64,000 nt of DNA from Bacteroidales bacterium UBA3653. Lineage in GTDB: Bacteria; Bacteroidota; Bacteroidia; Bacteroidales; Paludibacteraceae. How positions within the stretch are numbered: position 1 is the first letter of the stretch; each line of letters opens with the position of its first letter. Positions 39,884 to 47,916 of the stretch are shown in pieces. The notes beneath the pieces were generated by a model, which ran no database searches, was not told the origin of the DNA, and worked only from the letters and a program-made list of their open reading frames with translations. Where the stretch lies: the NCBI GenBank assembly GCA_002373505.1, contig DFKE01000014.1, positions 1 through 64,000 of the forward strand. Reading direction: 5' to 3'. The position numbers and the translations under genes are program-made.

Positions 39884-39900
39884 CTGAGTCGATGATTCCT

Positions 39901-40626
39901 TTATGCTCTGACGATTCCCCTTGTGGAGTTGTGCACGAAGGAGAGGATAAGGTCTCTTTCGGGTGAAGCGGGTATTTCGGCTTCGATGCGTTCGAGCGCC
40001 TGAGAGACTATCATTCCTCCCTGGTAGATAAGGCGGTAGGTCTCCTGTATCGTGTGTATCTGTTCGGGTGTAAATCCGCGCCGGTTGAGTCCGACGGAGT
40101 TAATACCGCAATAGGCGATAGGTTCCCGCGCCGCGATGACATAGGGAGGGATATCTTTGTTGATCTTCGATCCTCCTTGGATCATACAGTGCGAACCGAT
40201 ATGGGAGAACTGATGTACGAGCGTTCCTCCGCCGATGATAGCAAAATCGTCCACCTCCACCTCTCCGGCTAACTGGGTGGCATTGGACATGATGATGTTA
40301 TCATGGAGGATACAGTCGTGCGCGACATGGCAGTACGCCATGATGAGGTTATTGTTTCCCACCACCGTTTTGCCTTTGGAGGCGGTACCCCGATGGATCG
40401 TGACGAACTCGCGCAGTACGCAGTTGTCACCGATGATGGTCCAAGTTTCTTCACCGCGGAACTTGAGATCCTGCGGCACACAACCGATCACGGCGTTAGG
40501 GAAGACATGGCAGTTATCGCCGAGAATGACATTATCGTCAATATACGCAAAGGCATCAATCGTGACGTTCCTGCCGATCTGAGCCTTGGGGCTGACATAA
40601 GCCAAAGGAGAGATATTATTTACCAT
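39901..40626 (-). CDS. lpxA: UDP-GlcNAc acyltransferase (lipid A)
   Basis: About 241 residues from MVNNISPLAYVSP. Left-handed beta-helix hexapeptide repeats (IGRNVTIDAFAYIDDNVILG), catalytic His region MAYCHVAHDCILHDNIIMSN and the C-terminal helical domain (GLNRRGFTPEQIHTIQETYR). It adds the first O-linked hydroxyacyl chain to UDP-GlcNAc. An upstream ATG at 40641 is in frame, but its five extra residues are encoded by the AAATGGT junction array. It lies downstream of lpxC and lpxD in the lipid A operon. Confidence 0.9.
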   Translation of the reverse strand: MVNNISPLAYVSPKAQIGRNVTIDAFAYIDDNVILGDNCHVFPNAVIGCVPQDLKFRGEETWTIIGDNCVLREFVTIHRGTASKGKTVVGNNNLIMAYCHVAHDCILHDNIIMSNATQLAGEVEVDDFAIIGGGTLVHQFSHIGSHCMIQGGSKINKDIPPYVIAAREPIAYCGINSVGLNRRGFTPEQIHTIQETYRLIYQGGMIVSQALERIEAEIPASPERDLILSFVHNSTRGIVRA

Positions 40627-40660
40627 TTTATCATTTACCATTTTATCATTTATTCAATTA
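40618..40660. repeat. Operon-junction array lpxC to lpxA
   Basis: TACCATTTTATCATT is repeated with a 15-nt period. The lpxC stop codon and both candidate lpxA start codons lie within it. Confidence 0.8.
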
Positions 40661-41560
40661 TTCGGAGAGTATTTGGTTTCTGAGGCGGCGGACACATTGG
40701 GTGTTGAAGGTGTGTCCGGGTTTGTATGCAATCACTTTTCCTTGCAGCCTCAGTCCGAGCAGCGAGAGGTCTCCGATGACGTCCAGGAGCTTGTGCCGCG
40801 CAGGCTCGTTAGGGTAATTGAGGGGGGAGAGGTAGCCCAGTTTCTTGGCGTCCAGATGCGGCTGTCCCATCTTGTCGCAGAAATAGTCCATACCGTCCTG
40901 CGAGAGTTCGGTCTCATAGATGACGAGTGCGTTCTTGAGGTCTCCTCCTTTGATCAGTCCGACGCGCAGAAGGGGTTCTATCTCTCTGACGAAGCAGAAG
41001 GTGCGCGCCGCAGCCATCTCCACAGGGTACGCCGCGAGGTCTTTCAACGTAGCGTGCTGCTCCCGCAGCAGTCTGGAGTCAAAGGCAATCGTCACATCCA
41101 CCTCGTAGTGGTCGCATGGCTCGATGCGCATCCTGTGGCCGTGCTCGGAGATATACTCGATCGGTTCTTTCACCACATAGACTTGCTGCTCCGCATCTTG
41201 TTCCACTATTCCCACACGCCGTATCTCCTGCACAAAGAACTTGGCACTACCGTCCAAGATCGGCATTTCGGGTGCATCCACGTCAATAATACAGTTGTCC
41301 ACGCCCATGGCATACAATGCGCTCAAGGCATGCTCCACCGTAGAGACCTTCCATTTTCCCCGTTCGAGGACGGTACCCCGTTCGGTAGCGGACACATAGT
41401 CCGCCAACGCCTGATGGCAGGGCTGTCCGGGGAGATCCACCCTCCGCAGGCATACGCCTGTGTTCGCCTCGGCAGGACGGAAAATAGCCGTCACATGCAA
41501 GCCAGTATGAAGGCCGACCGAACTGAGGGAGAAACTATCTTTTAATGTATGTTGTTTCAT
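40658..41560 (-). CDS. lpxC: UDP-3-O-acyl-GlcNAc deacetylase, not fused to FabZ
   Basis: 300 residues. LpxC motifs: GVGLHTG-like SSVGLHTGLHVTAIFRP, TVEHALSALYAMGVDN (zinc His), EMPILDGSAKFFVQEI, and ARHKLLDVIGDLSLLGLRLQG (zinc His and Asp). It performs the committed deacetylation of lipid A synthesis. In many Bacteroidales LpxC is fused to FabZ (about 460 residues); here the protein stops after the LpxC domain, and no fabZ follows in the operon. Confidence 0.9.
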   Translation of the reverse strand: MKQHTLKDSFSLSSVGLHTGLHVTAIFRPAEANTGVCLRRVDLPGQPCHQALADYVSATERGTVLERGKWKVSTVEHALSALYAMGVDNCIIDVDAPEMPILDGSAKFFVQEIRRVGIVEQDAEQQVYVVKEPIEYISEHGHRMRIEPCDHYEVDVTIAFDSRLLREQHATLKDLAAYPVEMAAARTFCFVREIEPLLRVGLIKGGDLKNALVIYETELSQDGMDYFCDKMGQPHLDAKKLGYLSPLNYPNEPARHKLLDVIGDLSLLGLRLQGKVIAYKPGHTFNTQCVRRLRNQILSE

Positions 41561-41570
41561 CGCTAATTAC

Positions 41571-42593
41571 TTATGATTGTTTGGACGGGCTGCCGCTCTG
41601 TTTGAACCGTACTACGGCACGACGCCAGAGCGCCGCATCAATAGCCGGCGTGCCCATGTATATACCGGGTTTCTTAATTGTATTAGGCACGCCTGACTGC
41701 GCGCCGAAGACACAATGGTCGGGTATCTCGATATGTCCGGCTATACCTACCTGGCCGGCAAGGATACAATGTTTGCCCACCTTGGTACTGCCGGCTATCC
41801 CTACCTGCGCGCAGAGGAACGTGCTCTCGCCGACCTCCACGTTATGCGCGATCTGCACCAGGTTGTCGATCTTCACATTTCTGCGGATGACAGTACTACC
41901 CATCATAGCACGGTCGATAGTGGTATTCGCCCCTATCTCCACATCGTCTTCGATGATGACATTTCCTATCTGCGGGATCTTCCTGTTCACTCCTTGCGCA
42001 TCGGGTTCGAAGCCGAAGCCGTCGGAGCCTACTACAACGCCGGCATGCAGGATACAGGACGCGCCAATGACACAACGGTCATAGACCTTGACTCCGTCGT
42101 AAAGAACCGTATTGTCGCCGACCGTCACGTTTTCGCCGATATAGACATGCGGATAGATCTGCACGCCTTTACCCAGACGGACGTTCTTTCCGATATAGGC
42201 AAAGGCTCCGATATACGCATCGGCAGGGATCTCCACTCCTTCGGCGATATAAGAGGGCTGCTCCACGCCTGTCTTAGGCGGGTTCATGGCTTTGGCAACC
42301 AGCGCCAGCAGCTGTCCCATCGCACCGCGTGCGTTGTCCACGAGGATGAAACAAACCCCCTCCGACTCCCCCTCAAGGGGGAGAGATGAGAAATCTTTCA
42401 CAAGCGATCGGGTAATGAGCACCACGCCTGCCCGGGTGCTTTGTAGATGCGGCAGGTATTTCTCCTCCGTGACGAAAGAGAGGTGGTGCGGTCCGGCTGC
42501 CTCGATAGGCGCCACATCGCTTACCTTAGCGCCAGCGTTGCCATATAATTCTCCGCCCAGAAGGGCTGCTATTTGTTGCGCACTAAACTCCAT
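41571..42593 (-). CDS. lpxD: UDP-3-O-acylglucosamine N-acyltransferase
   Basis: 340 residues from MEFSAQQIAALLGGEL. An N-terminal uridine-binding domain is followed by hexapeptide repeats (NVRLGKGVQIYPHVYIGENV, GSDGFGFEPDAQG, LVQIAHNVEVG) and a C-terminal helix. It adds the second hydroxyacyl chain in lipid A assembly. A GC-rich palindrome (42366-42383) sits in frame in the N-terminal domain. A start 15 nt upstream at 42608 is in frame but encoded by the junction array. Confidence 0.9.
   Translation of the reverse strand: MEFSAQQIAALLGGELYGNAGAKVSDVAPIEAAGPHHLSFVTEEKYLPHLQSTRAGVVLITRSLVKDFSSLPLEGESEGVCFILVDNARGAMGQLLALVAKAMNPPKTGVEQPSYIAEGVEIPADAYIGAFAYIGKNVRLGKGVQIYPHVYIGENVTVGDNTVLYDGVKVYDRCVIGASCILHAGVVVGSDGFGFEPDAQGVNRKIPQIGNVIIEDDVEIGANTTIDRAMMGSTVIRRNVKIDNLVQIAHNVEVGESTFLCAQVGIAGSTKVGKHCILAGQVGIAGHIEIPDHCVFGAQSGVPNTIKKPGIYMGTPAIDAALWRRAVVRFKQSGSPSKQS
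42366..42383. repeat. GC-rich palindrome inserted in frame (lpxD)
   Basis: CTCCCCCT, CA, AGGGGGAG, preceded by ACCCCCTCCGA. It encodes LPLEGESEG in the LpxD N-terminal domain. Confidence 0.8.
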
Positions 42594-42634
42594 AAAGTTA
42601 TTTACCATTTAGTCATTTACCATTTGGTCATTTA
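42594..42634. repeat. Operon-junction array HD gene to lpxD
   Basis: CATTTAC / CATTTAGT / CATTTAC / CATTTGGT, alternating 7 and 8 nt (15-nt period). The HD-gene stop codon lies inside one end and the array runs to the lpxD start at the other. Confidence 0.85.
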
Positions 42635-43924
42635 TTGGTCAAGGCGATACCGGAACAGATACCGCTTGATCGGTTTCCTCGTCAGCGCGGCAAGATCCAG
42701 TATCTCGCTTGCTTCGGCAATATCTCTCACTGTGCCATCGCCGTAAAGGATATCTATCGTGTCCGCTTTCTCCGAATAGGTGTTGCTTGTTGACACATGT
42801 TCGCTCCAGAGGAACGAGCCTTCCTCTTCCTTCACCCCAACCGCCTGCGCAAGTGTCCGGCTCAATGTTTTCTGCGCTTCTTCGCTCAGAGGCTCTTCGA
42901 TCAGTTCCCCGCGGAAGAGACGGCGGTTAATGAAACTCTCGCTCAAGATACTGAGCACCTTGTCGCCGCTGCTGATCCAGGTCTTGATAGCGCAGAGCAC
43001 ATCGTTGTCGTCCAGGAGCGCGTACTGGTCGAGAGCTTCGCTTCTGACGGCAAAATCATCGAACGAGATGTGGTTATACAGAAAATACCGCAACGCCGGC
43101 GAACAGAAGAGTTCCGAGGACTGAGGGCTGAGGGCAGAGTGCGCTCTTGCTATCTCTTTGGCGCGCGAAAGGATCTTAATCAGATGCTGCTCTGCGGCAA
43201 CGGAGGTCTTATGCAGATACACCTGCCAGTACATCAACCGCCGTGCCACCAGGAATTTCTCGACGGAATAGATACCTTTGACCTGCACGACCAGCCTGTC
43301 ATTGCGCACATCCAGCATTTTCAGCAGACGTTCGCTCGCCACACGCCCTTCCTGCACGCCCGTGAAGAACGAGTCGCGGCAGAGATAGTCCATGCGGTCC
43401 ACATCCAACTGGCTGCTAATCAGTTGATGGAGGAAATGTTTCGGGTACTCGTTTTTGAAGATAGCTATCGCCATGTCCAGCGGTTTGGACCCCTCTGTAC
43501 ATCGTACATCCGTCCTTCGTACTTGGGACAGGTCTTCATTGATCCGCTGCATCATGAGCAGCGAGATGTCTTCGTGGGTGACACCGTCCACGAGCGTATG
43601 CTCCAGCACGTGGGAGAAAGGTCCGTGCCCTATATCATGCAGCAAGATTGCTATCATCGCGGATGTAGCTTCTTCCTCCGTTATTTCCACGCCCTTCATC
43701 CGCAGGGACTGGATTGCTTCGTGCATCAGGTGCATTGCTCCGAGAGAGTGTCCGAAGCGGCTGTGTGTCGCCCCCGGATAGACCAGATAGGACAGACCTA
43801 ACTGTTTGATTCTATTCAGCCGCTGCACATAGGGGTGCTGCAGCACGTCGTATATCAATTCGTTCGGAACAGACAAAAATCCGAACACCGGATCATTGAT
43901 GATCTTTCTTTTATTCGCCATCAT
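42632..43924 (-). CDS. HD-superfamily phosphohydrolase (dGTPase-like)
   Basis: 430 residues. HD-domain metal site: HSRFGHSLGAMHLMH, AILLHDIGHGPFSHVLEH (HD), VTHEDIS and SQLDVDRMDYLCRDS. This group is annotated as dNTP triphosphohydrolase-like or generic HD phosphohydrolase; the substrate is not known. Two arrays sit in frame (43118-43138, SALSPQSS; 43494-43526). First gene of the lipid A operon, from the promoter at 43940-43970, leaderless or nearly so. Confidence 0.85.
   Translation of the reverse strand: MMANKRKIINDPVFGFLSVPNELIYDVLQHPYVQRLNRIKQLGLSYLVYPGATHSRFGHSLGAMHLMHEAIQSLRMKGVEITEEEATSAMIAILLHDIGHGPFSHVLEHTLVDGVTHEDISLLMMQRINEDLSQVRRTDVRCTEGSKPLDMAIAIFKNEYPKHFLHQLISSQLDVDRMDYLCRDSFFTGVQEGRVASERLLKMLDVRNDRLVVQVKGIYSVEKFLVARRLMYWQVYLHKTSVAAEQHLIKILSRAKEIARAHSALSPQSSELFCSPALRYFLYNHISFDDFAVRSEALDQYALLDDNDVLCAIKTWISSGDKVLSILSESFINRRLFRGELIEEPLSEEAQKTLSRTLAQAVGVKEEEGSFLWSEHVSTSNTYSEKADTIDILYGDGTVRDIAEASEILDLAALTRKPIKRYLFRYRLDQ
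43118..43138. repeat. In-frame 3 x 7-nt array in the HD gene
   Basis: GGACTGA, GGGCTGA, GGGCAGA, encoding ALSPQSS between two helices of the HD protein. Confidence 0.8.
43494..43526. repeat. In-frame array (TACATCGTACAT family) in the HD gene
   Basis: Encodes QVRRTDVRCTEGS, the same peptide family (DVRCT) as the aroB insertion at 32556-32592. Confidence 0.85.
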
Positions 43925-43939
43925 TCACTAATTTGGGTG

Positions 43940-43970
43940 CAAAGGTACAAAAAAAAAACTATTTACGCAA
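43940..43970 (-). promoter_or_regulatory. Promoter of the HD/lpxD/lpxC/lpxA operon
   Basis: Minus strand TTG (in TTGCGTAA), 20 nt, TACCTTTG. Confidence 0.75.
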
Positions 43971-43977
43971 AAAAAAT

Positions 43978-44008
43978 TTGCATATATCGCAAAAAAGCAG
44001 TACTTTTG
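43978..44008 (+). promoter_or_regulatory. Promoter of tRNA-Leu
   Basis: Plus strand TTG (in TTGCATAT), 20 nt, TACTTTTG; 47 nt upstream of the tRNA. Divergent from the HD operon promoter with 7 nt between them. Confidence 0.75.
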
Positions 44009-44054
44009 CAGCCGATTTACAAAAAACACTTTGCGTGAGTACAAAAGCGAGCGC

Positions 44055-44140
44055 GCCGCGATGTTGGAATAGGTAGACAAGAAAGACTTAAAATCTTTTG
44101 CCCAGTGATGGGCGTGCCGGTTCGACCCCGGCTCGCGGTA
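44055..44140 (+). tRNA. tRNA-Leu (anticodon UAA)
   Basis: 86 nt. Acceptor GCCGCGA pairs with TCGCGGT (one G-U); the anticodon stem AAAGA/TCTTT encloses CTTAAAA (anticodon TAA); a long variable arm GCCC-AGTGAT-GGGC as expected for class II tRNA-Leu; T-arm GCCGGTTCGACCCCGGC. Discriminator A; CCA is not encoded. Confidence 0.95.
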
Positions 44141-44142
44141 CC

Positions 44143-44180
44143 GAGCGGGGTATGACGAAAGTCATGTCCCGCTTGTTTTA
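44143..44180 (+). terminator. Rho-independent terminator of tRNA-Leu
   Basis: Stem GAGCGGG / ATGAC, GAAA tetraloop, GTCAT / CCCGCTT, followed by GTTTTATT. Confidence 0.85.
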
Positions 44181-44198
44181 TTGAAAGACCTGACAAGT

Positions 44199-45302
44199 AT
44201 GAAACGAATTTCCTTTTTATGCCTCATGGTCAGTCTGTTGCTGACGAGTTGCTATTACCGTACGGACTCCCCCCGCGGCTCCTGGGCCAAAGGAGGCGAC
44301 CTCAGTTGGCTGAGCGAGATGGAGAGCGACTCCGTAAAGTTTAGAGATGAGAGTTCAGAGTCCAGAGACTGCATCCGCCTGCTGCACGAAGCAGGCATGA
44401 ATGCCGTCCGTCTCCGTGTATGGGTGAACCACGCAACAGGATGGAGCAACAAAGAGGACATGCTCTCGCTTGCAGAGCGCGCCGCTAAGGAAGGGTTGCG
44501 ACTGATGATCGACATCCATTACTCGGATTTCTTCGCCGACCCGCAGCACCAGACCATTCCGGCGGCATGGCAGGAATACAGTTACGACCAGCTCTGCGAA
44601 GCTGTGCGTGAGCACACGCTCGACGTTCTCTATGCGCTCAAAGAGAAAGGAATCAAACCCGAGTGGGTCCAGATCGGCAACGAGACGCCGAACGGCATGC
44701 TCTGGCCCGTCGGACAATTGGTTTATGAAGACAACAACGCCAACGGCTGCTGGGACCGCTATGCCGGTTTCACCGCAGTCGGATACAAAGCCGCCAAAGA
44801 AGCCTTCCCTGATATTCAGGTGATCGTACATGTGGACAACGCCTATATGTACCGCGACTGGTTCTGGCGGGCGATGAAGGAACACGGCGGTCAATGGGAC
44901 ATGATCGGCTTGAGCCACTACCCGATGATGGAGGCTTGGTGCCATAAGTCCTGGCCGGAGATGAACGACCTCGCTGAGACCAACGTAAGGCAACTGATCA
45001 GCGAGTTCCACTGCCCGGTGATGATATGCGAGGTAGGAATGATGAACTACGGAGAAGGGGCTGTTTACGACTCTGTTGAAACACTCTCCAACACCGTCAT
45101 GACCGATTTCGTACAACGGATGGAGCAGATCGACTCCTGCATGGGCATTTTCTATTGGGAACCGGAGGTGTACGGCGGATGGCGTCCGGCGGAGTATATC
45201 CCTCTCGGCTGGGGCGGATATGACATGGGGTCCTTCACGCCCGAAGGCAAACCGTCCAAAGCCTTCCGCACACTGCTGAACAGCCAAAACAAATATAACT
45301 AA
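44199..45302 (+). CDS. GH53 arabinogalactan endo-beta-1,4-galactanase lipoprotein
   Basis: 367 residues from MKRISFLCLMVSLLLTSC (lipobox LLTSC). GH53 fold: AKGGDLSWL near the N-terminus, AGMNAVRLRVWVNH, GLRLMIDIHYSDFFADP, the acid/base in VQIGNETPNGMLWP, HYPMMEAW, and the nucleophile in MICEVGMMNYGEG. It cleaves the beta-1,4-galactan side chains of pectin. A 7-nt array (44344-44371) encodes RDESSESRDC in an N-terminal loop. The ATG at 44181 would add six residues before the signal peptide; 44199 is preferred. Read-through past the tRNA terminator or an undetected promoter must drive it. Confidence 0.85.
   Translation: MKRISFLCLMVSLLLTSCYYRTDSPRGSWAKGGDLSWLSEMESDSVKFRDESSESRDCIRLLHEAGMNAVRLRVWVNHATGWSNKEDMLSLAERAAKEGLRLMIDIHYSDFFADPQHQTIPAAWQEYSYDQLCEAVREHTLDVLYALKEKGIKPEWVQIGNETPNGMLWPVGQLVYEDNNANGCWDRYAGFTAVGYKAAKEAFPDIQVIVHVDNAYMYRDWFWRAMKEHGGQWDMIGLSHYPMMEAWCHKSWPEMNDLAETNVRQLISEFHCPVMICEVGMMNYGEGAVYDSVETLSNTVMTDFVQRMEQIDSCMGIFYWEPEVYGGWRPAEYIPLGWGGYDMGSFTPEGKPSKAFRTLLNSQNKYN
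44344..44371. repeat. In-frame 4 x 7-nt array in the GH53 gene (GAGNNNN)
   Basis: GAGATGA, GAGTTCA, GAGTCCA, GAGACTG. Confidence 0.8.
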
Positions 45303-45314
45303 ATCTACCACTCT

Positions 45315-46022
45315 ATGTATTACATCATGATTGCAGCCGCCGTGCTGCCCGCAATGCTATTAGGTCTGTACATCTGGCGCAAAGACCCGCATCCGGAGCC
45401 TTTCCGATGGATATGGCGCGCATTTCTTGCCGGAGTACTGATTTGTCTGCCGGTCGCTTTTCTGGAGCAGTATATACACCTCCTTCTTTTCGGCGAAGGC
45501 GAGCCTACCACTCTCTTCGGCTCTACCACGATGGCATTCTTCGTGGCGGCGTTGCCGGAAGAGGGGGCTAAGTTGCTGGCGCTATGGCTTTTACTGCGCC
45601 GCAACCCGCATTTCGACGAACATTTCGACTGCATCGTCTATGCGGTGTTTGTCAGTCTCGGTTTTGCAACCCTTGAGAATATCGGATACGTCATCATGAG
45701 CGGCGAAGAATGGATGAGTACCGCTATTATGCGCGCGCTGCTGGCGGTGCCTGGTCACTACGCTTTTGCAATCATGATGGGGTTCTACTATGCTATTTAT
45801 CATTTTGTAGACCCCTCCCGCAAGAACGCAGCCAAGATCTTTCTTGTGCCGTTTGTGGCCCACGGCGTCTATGACTCGATTGCCATGAGCGGCAGCGTCA
45901 GCCCTGTTGCAGCCTCTGTATGCTCTCTGGTGCTGATCTATTTCTGCATCAAACTGCAGCGCGAGGCGAGTCGCAAAGTGAATGAAATGATCACGATTAA
46001 CAAAGAGAACTTCCTTGACTAA
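45315..46022 (+). CDS. PrsW-family intramembrane metalloprotease
   Basis: 235 residues with about seven membrane helices. Family motifs: EEGAKLLALW (EExxK) near 85, FATLENIGY, AVPGHYAFAIMMGFYYA and VAHGVYDS, whose Glu and His residues coordinate zinc in the membrane. PrsW cleaves anti-sigma factors in Bacillus; the target here is unknown. It starts 12 nt after the GH53 gene and its stop codon overlaps the TtcA start. Confidence 0.85.
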   Translation: MYYIMIAAAVLPAMLLGLYIWRKDPHPEPFRWIWRAFLAGVLICLPVAFLEQYIHLLLFGEGEPTTLFGSTTMAFFVAALPEEGAKLLALWLLLRRNPHFDEHFDCIVYAVFVSLGFATLENIGYVIMSGEEWMSTAIMRALLAVPGHYAFAIMMGFYYAIYHFVDPSRKNAAKIFLVPFVAHGVYDSIAMSGSVSPVAASVCSLVLIYFCIKLQREASRKVNEMITINKENFLD

Positions 46023-46794
46023 AACGCCGGAACAGATAGCGCAGGAGAAACAGCTTGAGCGCCTGACCAAACGGTTTCACAAGGCATGCGCGGACTATGG
46101 GCTGATCGCGGACGGCGACCATATACTGATCGGTCTGAGCGGCGGAAAAGACTCGCTGCTGCTGACCGAACTGTTAGGCCGTCGCGCGCAGATTTACGTG
46201 CCGCGGTTTAGGGTTACCGCCCTGCATGTGCGTGTCAGAGAGAGGGACTACCACAGCGACCTGAGTTACCTGCAGCGGTTTTGCGACGAGGCGAAAGTGC
46301 CGCTCCTCGTACGGGATGTCAGTATTCCTGACACGCCGCCGCAGAAAGAGAATGGCAAGACACGCGAGATAGACAACCCTTGTTTTCTCTGCTCGTGGTT
46401 CCGGCGCAAAGAACTCTTCAACACAGCGCAGGAAATAGGCTGCAACAAGATCGCTTTCGGCCACCACCGCGACGACATAGCCCAGACGCTGCTGATGAAC
46501 CTGATCTTCCAAGGCGCGTACGCCACTATGCCGCCAATACTGCAGATGGACAAAATGCCGCTGCAACTCATCCGGCCGCTGTGTCTCATTGACGAAGCGG
46601 ATATCATTACCTATGCAGCTATGCGCAACTACCAAAAACAGACCAAACTATGTCCGTTCGAGCATGTCAGTTCACGCGAGAAAGTGAAAGGTCTGCTGGA
46701 GGAGATCAAGGCTCTCAACCCCGAAGCGCTGGACTCGATCTACGGCGCATTGACAAATATCAAAACGGACTATCTCCCGCCTTGTAATTCGTAA
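46015..46794 (+). CDS. ttcA: tRNA 2-thiocytidine synthetase-like PP-loop protein
   Basis: 259 residues. PP-loop ATP-binding LIGLSGGKDSLLLTELL, the CxxC pair in NPCFLCSWFRRKEL, and FGHHRDDIAQTLLMNL, as in TtcA, which thiolates C32 of some tRNAs using an Fe-S cluster. A TTG start at 46015 is inferred because no ATG precedes the conserved region and the TTG overlaps the stop of the PrsW gene (TTGACTAA), a translational-coupling geometry. The C-terminal Cys-Asn-Ser and stop are encoded by the junction array. Confidence 0.85.
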   Translation: MTKTPEQIAQEKQLERLTKRFHKACADYGLIADGDHILIGLSGGKDSLLLTELLGRRAQIYVPRFRVTALHVRVRERDYHSDLSYLQRFCDEAKVPLLVRDVSIPDTPPQKENGKTREIDNPCFLCSWFRRKELFNTAQEIGCNKIAFGHHRDDIAQTLLMNLIFQGAYATMPPILQMDKMPLQLIRPLCLIDEADIITYAAMRNYQKQTKLCPFEHVSSREKVKGLLEEIKALNPEALDSIYGALTNIKTDYLPPCNS

Positions 46795-46811
46795 TTAGTA
46801 ATCCGTAATTT
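46784..46811. repeat. Operon-junction 4 x 7-nt array ttcA to DUF486
   Basis: GTAATTC, GTAATTA, GTAATCC, GTAATTT, flush against the ATG at 46813 (1 nt between) and containing the ttcA stop codon. Confidence 0.9.
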
Positions 46812-46812
46812 T

Positions 46813-47184
46813 ATGAACGCTTTATACACTATTCTATTGCTTTTGGCGTCCAATGTATTTATGACGCTTGCCTGGTACGGGCACCTGAAACTGCAGCAAA
46901 CCGGCTTTTTCACGAATGCCACGCCGCTGATCTTCGTCATTCTCCTGTCATGGGGGATAGCTTTCTTCGAATACTGCCTGCAAGTGCCGGCAAACCGAAT
47001 GGGTTTTGAGGGGAACGGAGGTCCGTTCTCCTTGATGCAACTCAAAGTGATTCAGGAAGTGATCACGCTAATGGTCTTTGTGATTTTCTCCGCAGTAGCG
47101 TTTCACATGCCGCTGCGCTGGAACCATATCGTAGCCTGCCTGCTGCTGATCGGCGCAGTCTATTTCGTCTTCGGGTTCAAATAA
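46813..47184 (+). CDS. DUF486 / DMT-family small membrane protein
   Basis: 123 residues, four membrane helices. DUF486 family: ASNVFMTLAWYGHLK, LLSWGIAFFEYCLQVPANRMG, GPFSLMQLKVIQEVITLMVF. This family resembles half-size DMT transporters; the substrate is unknown. Confidence 0.85.
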   Translation: MNALYTILLLLASNVFMTLAWYGHLKLQQTGFFTNATPLIFVILLSWGIAFFEYCLQVPANRMGFEGNGGPFSLMQLKVIQEVITLMVFVIFSAVAFHMPLRWNHIVACLLLIGAVYFVFGFK

Positions 47185-47190
47185 CCCCTC

Positions 47191-47225
47191 AACACTAAAC
47201 ACTAAACTCTAAACACTAAACTCTT
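47191..47225. repeat. 7-nt array at a convergent gene end
   Basis: AACACTA, AACACTA, AACTCTA, AACACTA, AACTCTT. It starts 7 nt after the DUF486 stop and encodes the last residues and stop codon of the sirtuin on the other strand. Confidence 0.85.
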
Positions 47226-47913
47226 CCAAGAGTTTCTCTACCAGTTCAGGCACGCCTTCCGTGGCTTTTTTGCGTATGTGGGTGATCCGGTCCGCCCACA
47301 TGCCGAACTCAGGCTGCCCCGGATCCACGAAATAAATAGGACAGTCTTTCGGCGCATAATGAATGAGTGACGCGGCAGGGTAAACATTCAGACTGGTACC
47401 TACCACTACCATGACATCCGCCTCCGAAGCGATGCGGCAGGCTTCGTCGAAATAGGGTACTCCTTCGCCGAAGAAGACGATATACGGACGCAGCAGAGAA
47501 CCGTCCGGGTGGCGGTCGCCGTAGTGCTGCTCCCATCCCTTCAAAGGCACCGTAGCCGTTTCGTTCTTCTCCGAGCGCAGTTTGGTGATCTCGCCGTGCA
47601 GGTGGACCACCTCCGTTGCTCCGGCGCGCTCATGCAGATCGTCGATATTCTGGGTAATAATCCGCGTGCCGGGAACAGCCTGCTGCAACTTCGCTATCGC
47701 TATATGCGCAGCGTTCGGTTGCGCAGCCAAGGTGTCCTTGCGGCGCGCGTTATAGAAATCGACACACAGCTGCGGATTGCGCAACCATGCCTCATGCGTA
47801 CAGACATCCTCTATACGGTATTTCTCCCATAAACCGTCCGAGTCACGAAAGGTACCCAGACCACTCTCGGCGCTCACACCGGCACCGGTGAAAACAACGA
47901 TCTTCTTGCTCAT
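47209..47913 (-). CDS. Sir2-family NAD-dependent deacylase without zinc cysteines
   Basis: 234 residues. Sirtuin motifs: VVFTGAGVSAESGLGTFRD, ITQNIDDLHERAGA, VHLHGE (catalytic His) and VVGTSLNVYPAASL, GxS-type NAD site. The four zinc cysteines found in most sirtuins are absent between HLHGE and LRPYIVFFGE. I believe close Bacteroides relatives lack them too, so this is probably a lineage trait. It would remove acyl groups from lysines. The C-terminal Phe-Ser-Val and its stop come from the 7-nt array. Confidence 0.85.
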   Translation of the reverse strand: MSKKIVVFTGAGVSAESGLGTFRDSDGLWEKYRIEDVCTHEAWLRNPQLCVDFYNARRKDTLAAQPNAAHIAIAKLQQAVPGTRIITQNIDDLHERAGATEVVHLHGEITKLRSEKNETATVPLKGWEQHYGDRHPDGSLLRPYIVFFGEGVPYFDEACRIASEADVMVVVGTSLNVYPAASLIHYAPKDCPIYFVDPGQPEFGMWADRITHIRKKATEGVPELVEKLLEEFSV

Positions 47914-47916
47914 ATT

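Noticed and set aside
47209..47913. Sirtuin inactivation because the zinc cysteines are missing
   Set aside because: The NAD and catalytic His motifs are intact and I believe Bacteroides relatives also lack the cysteines.
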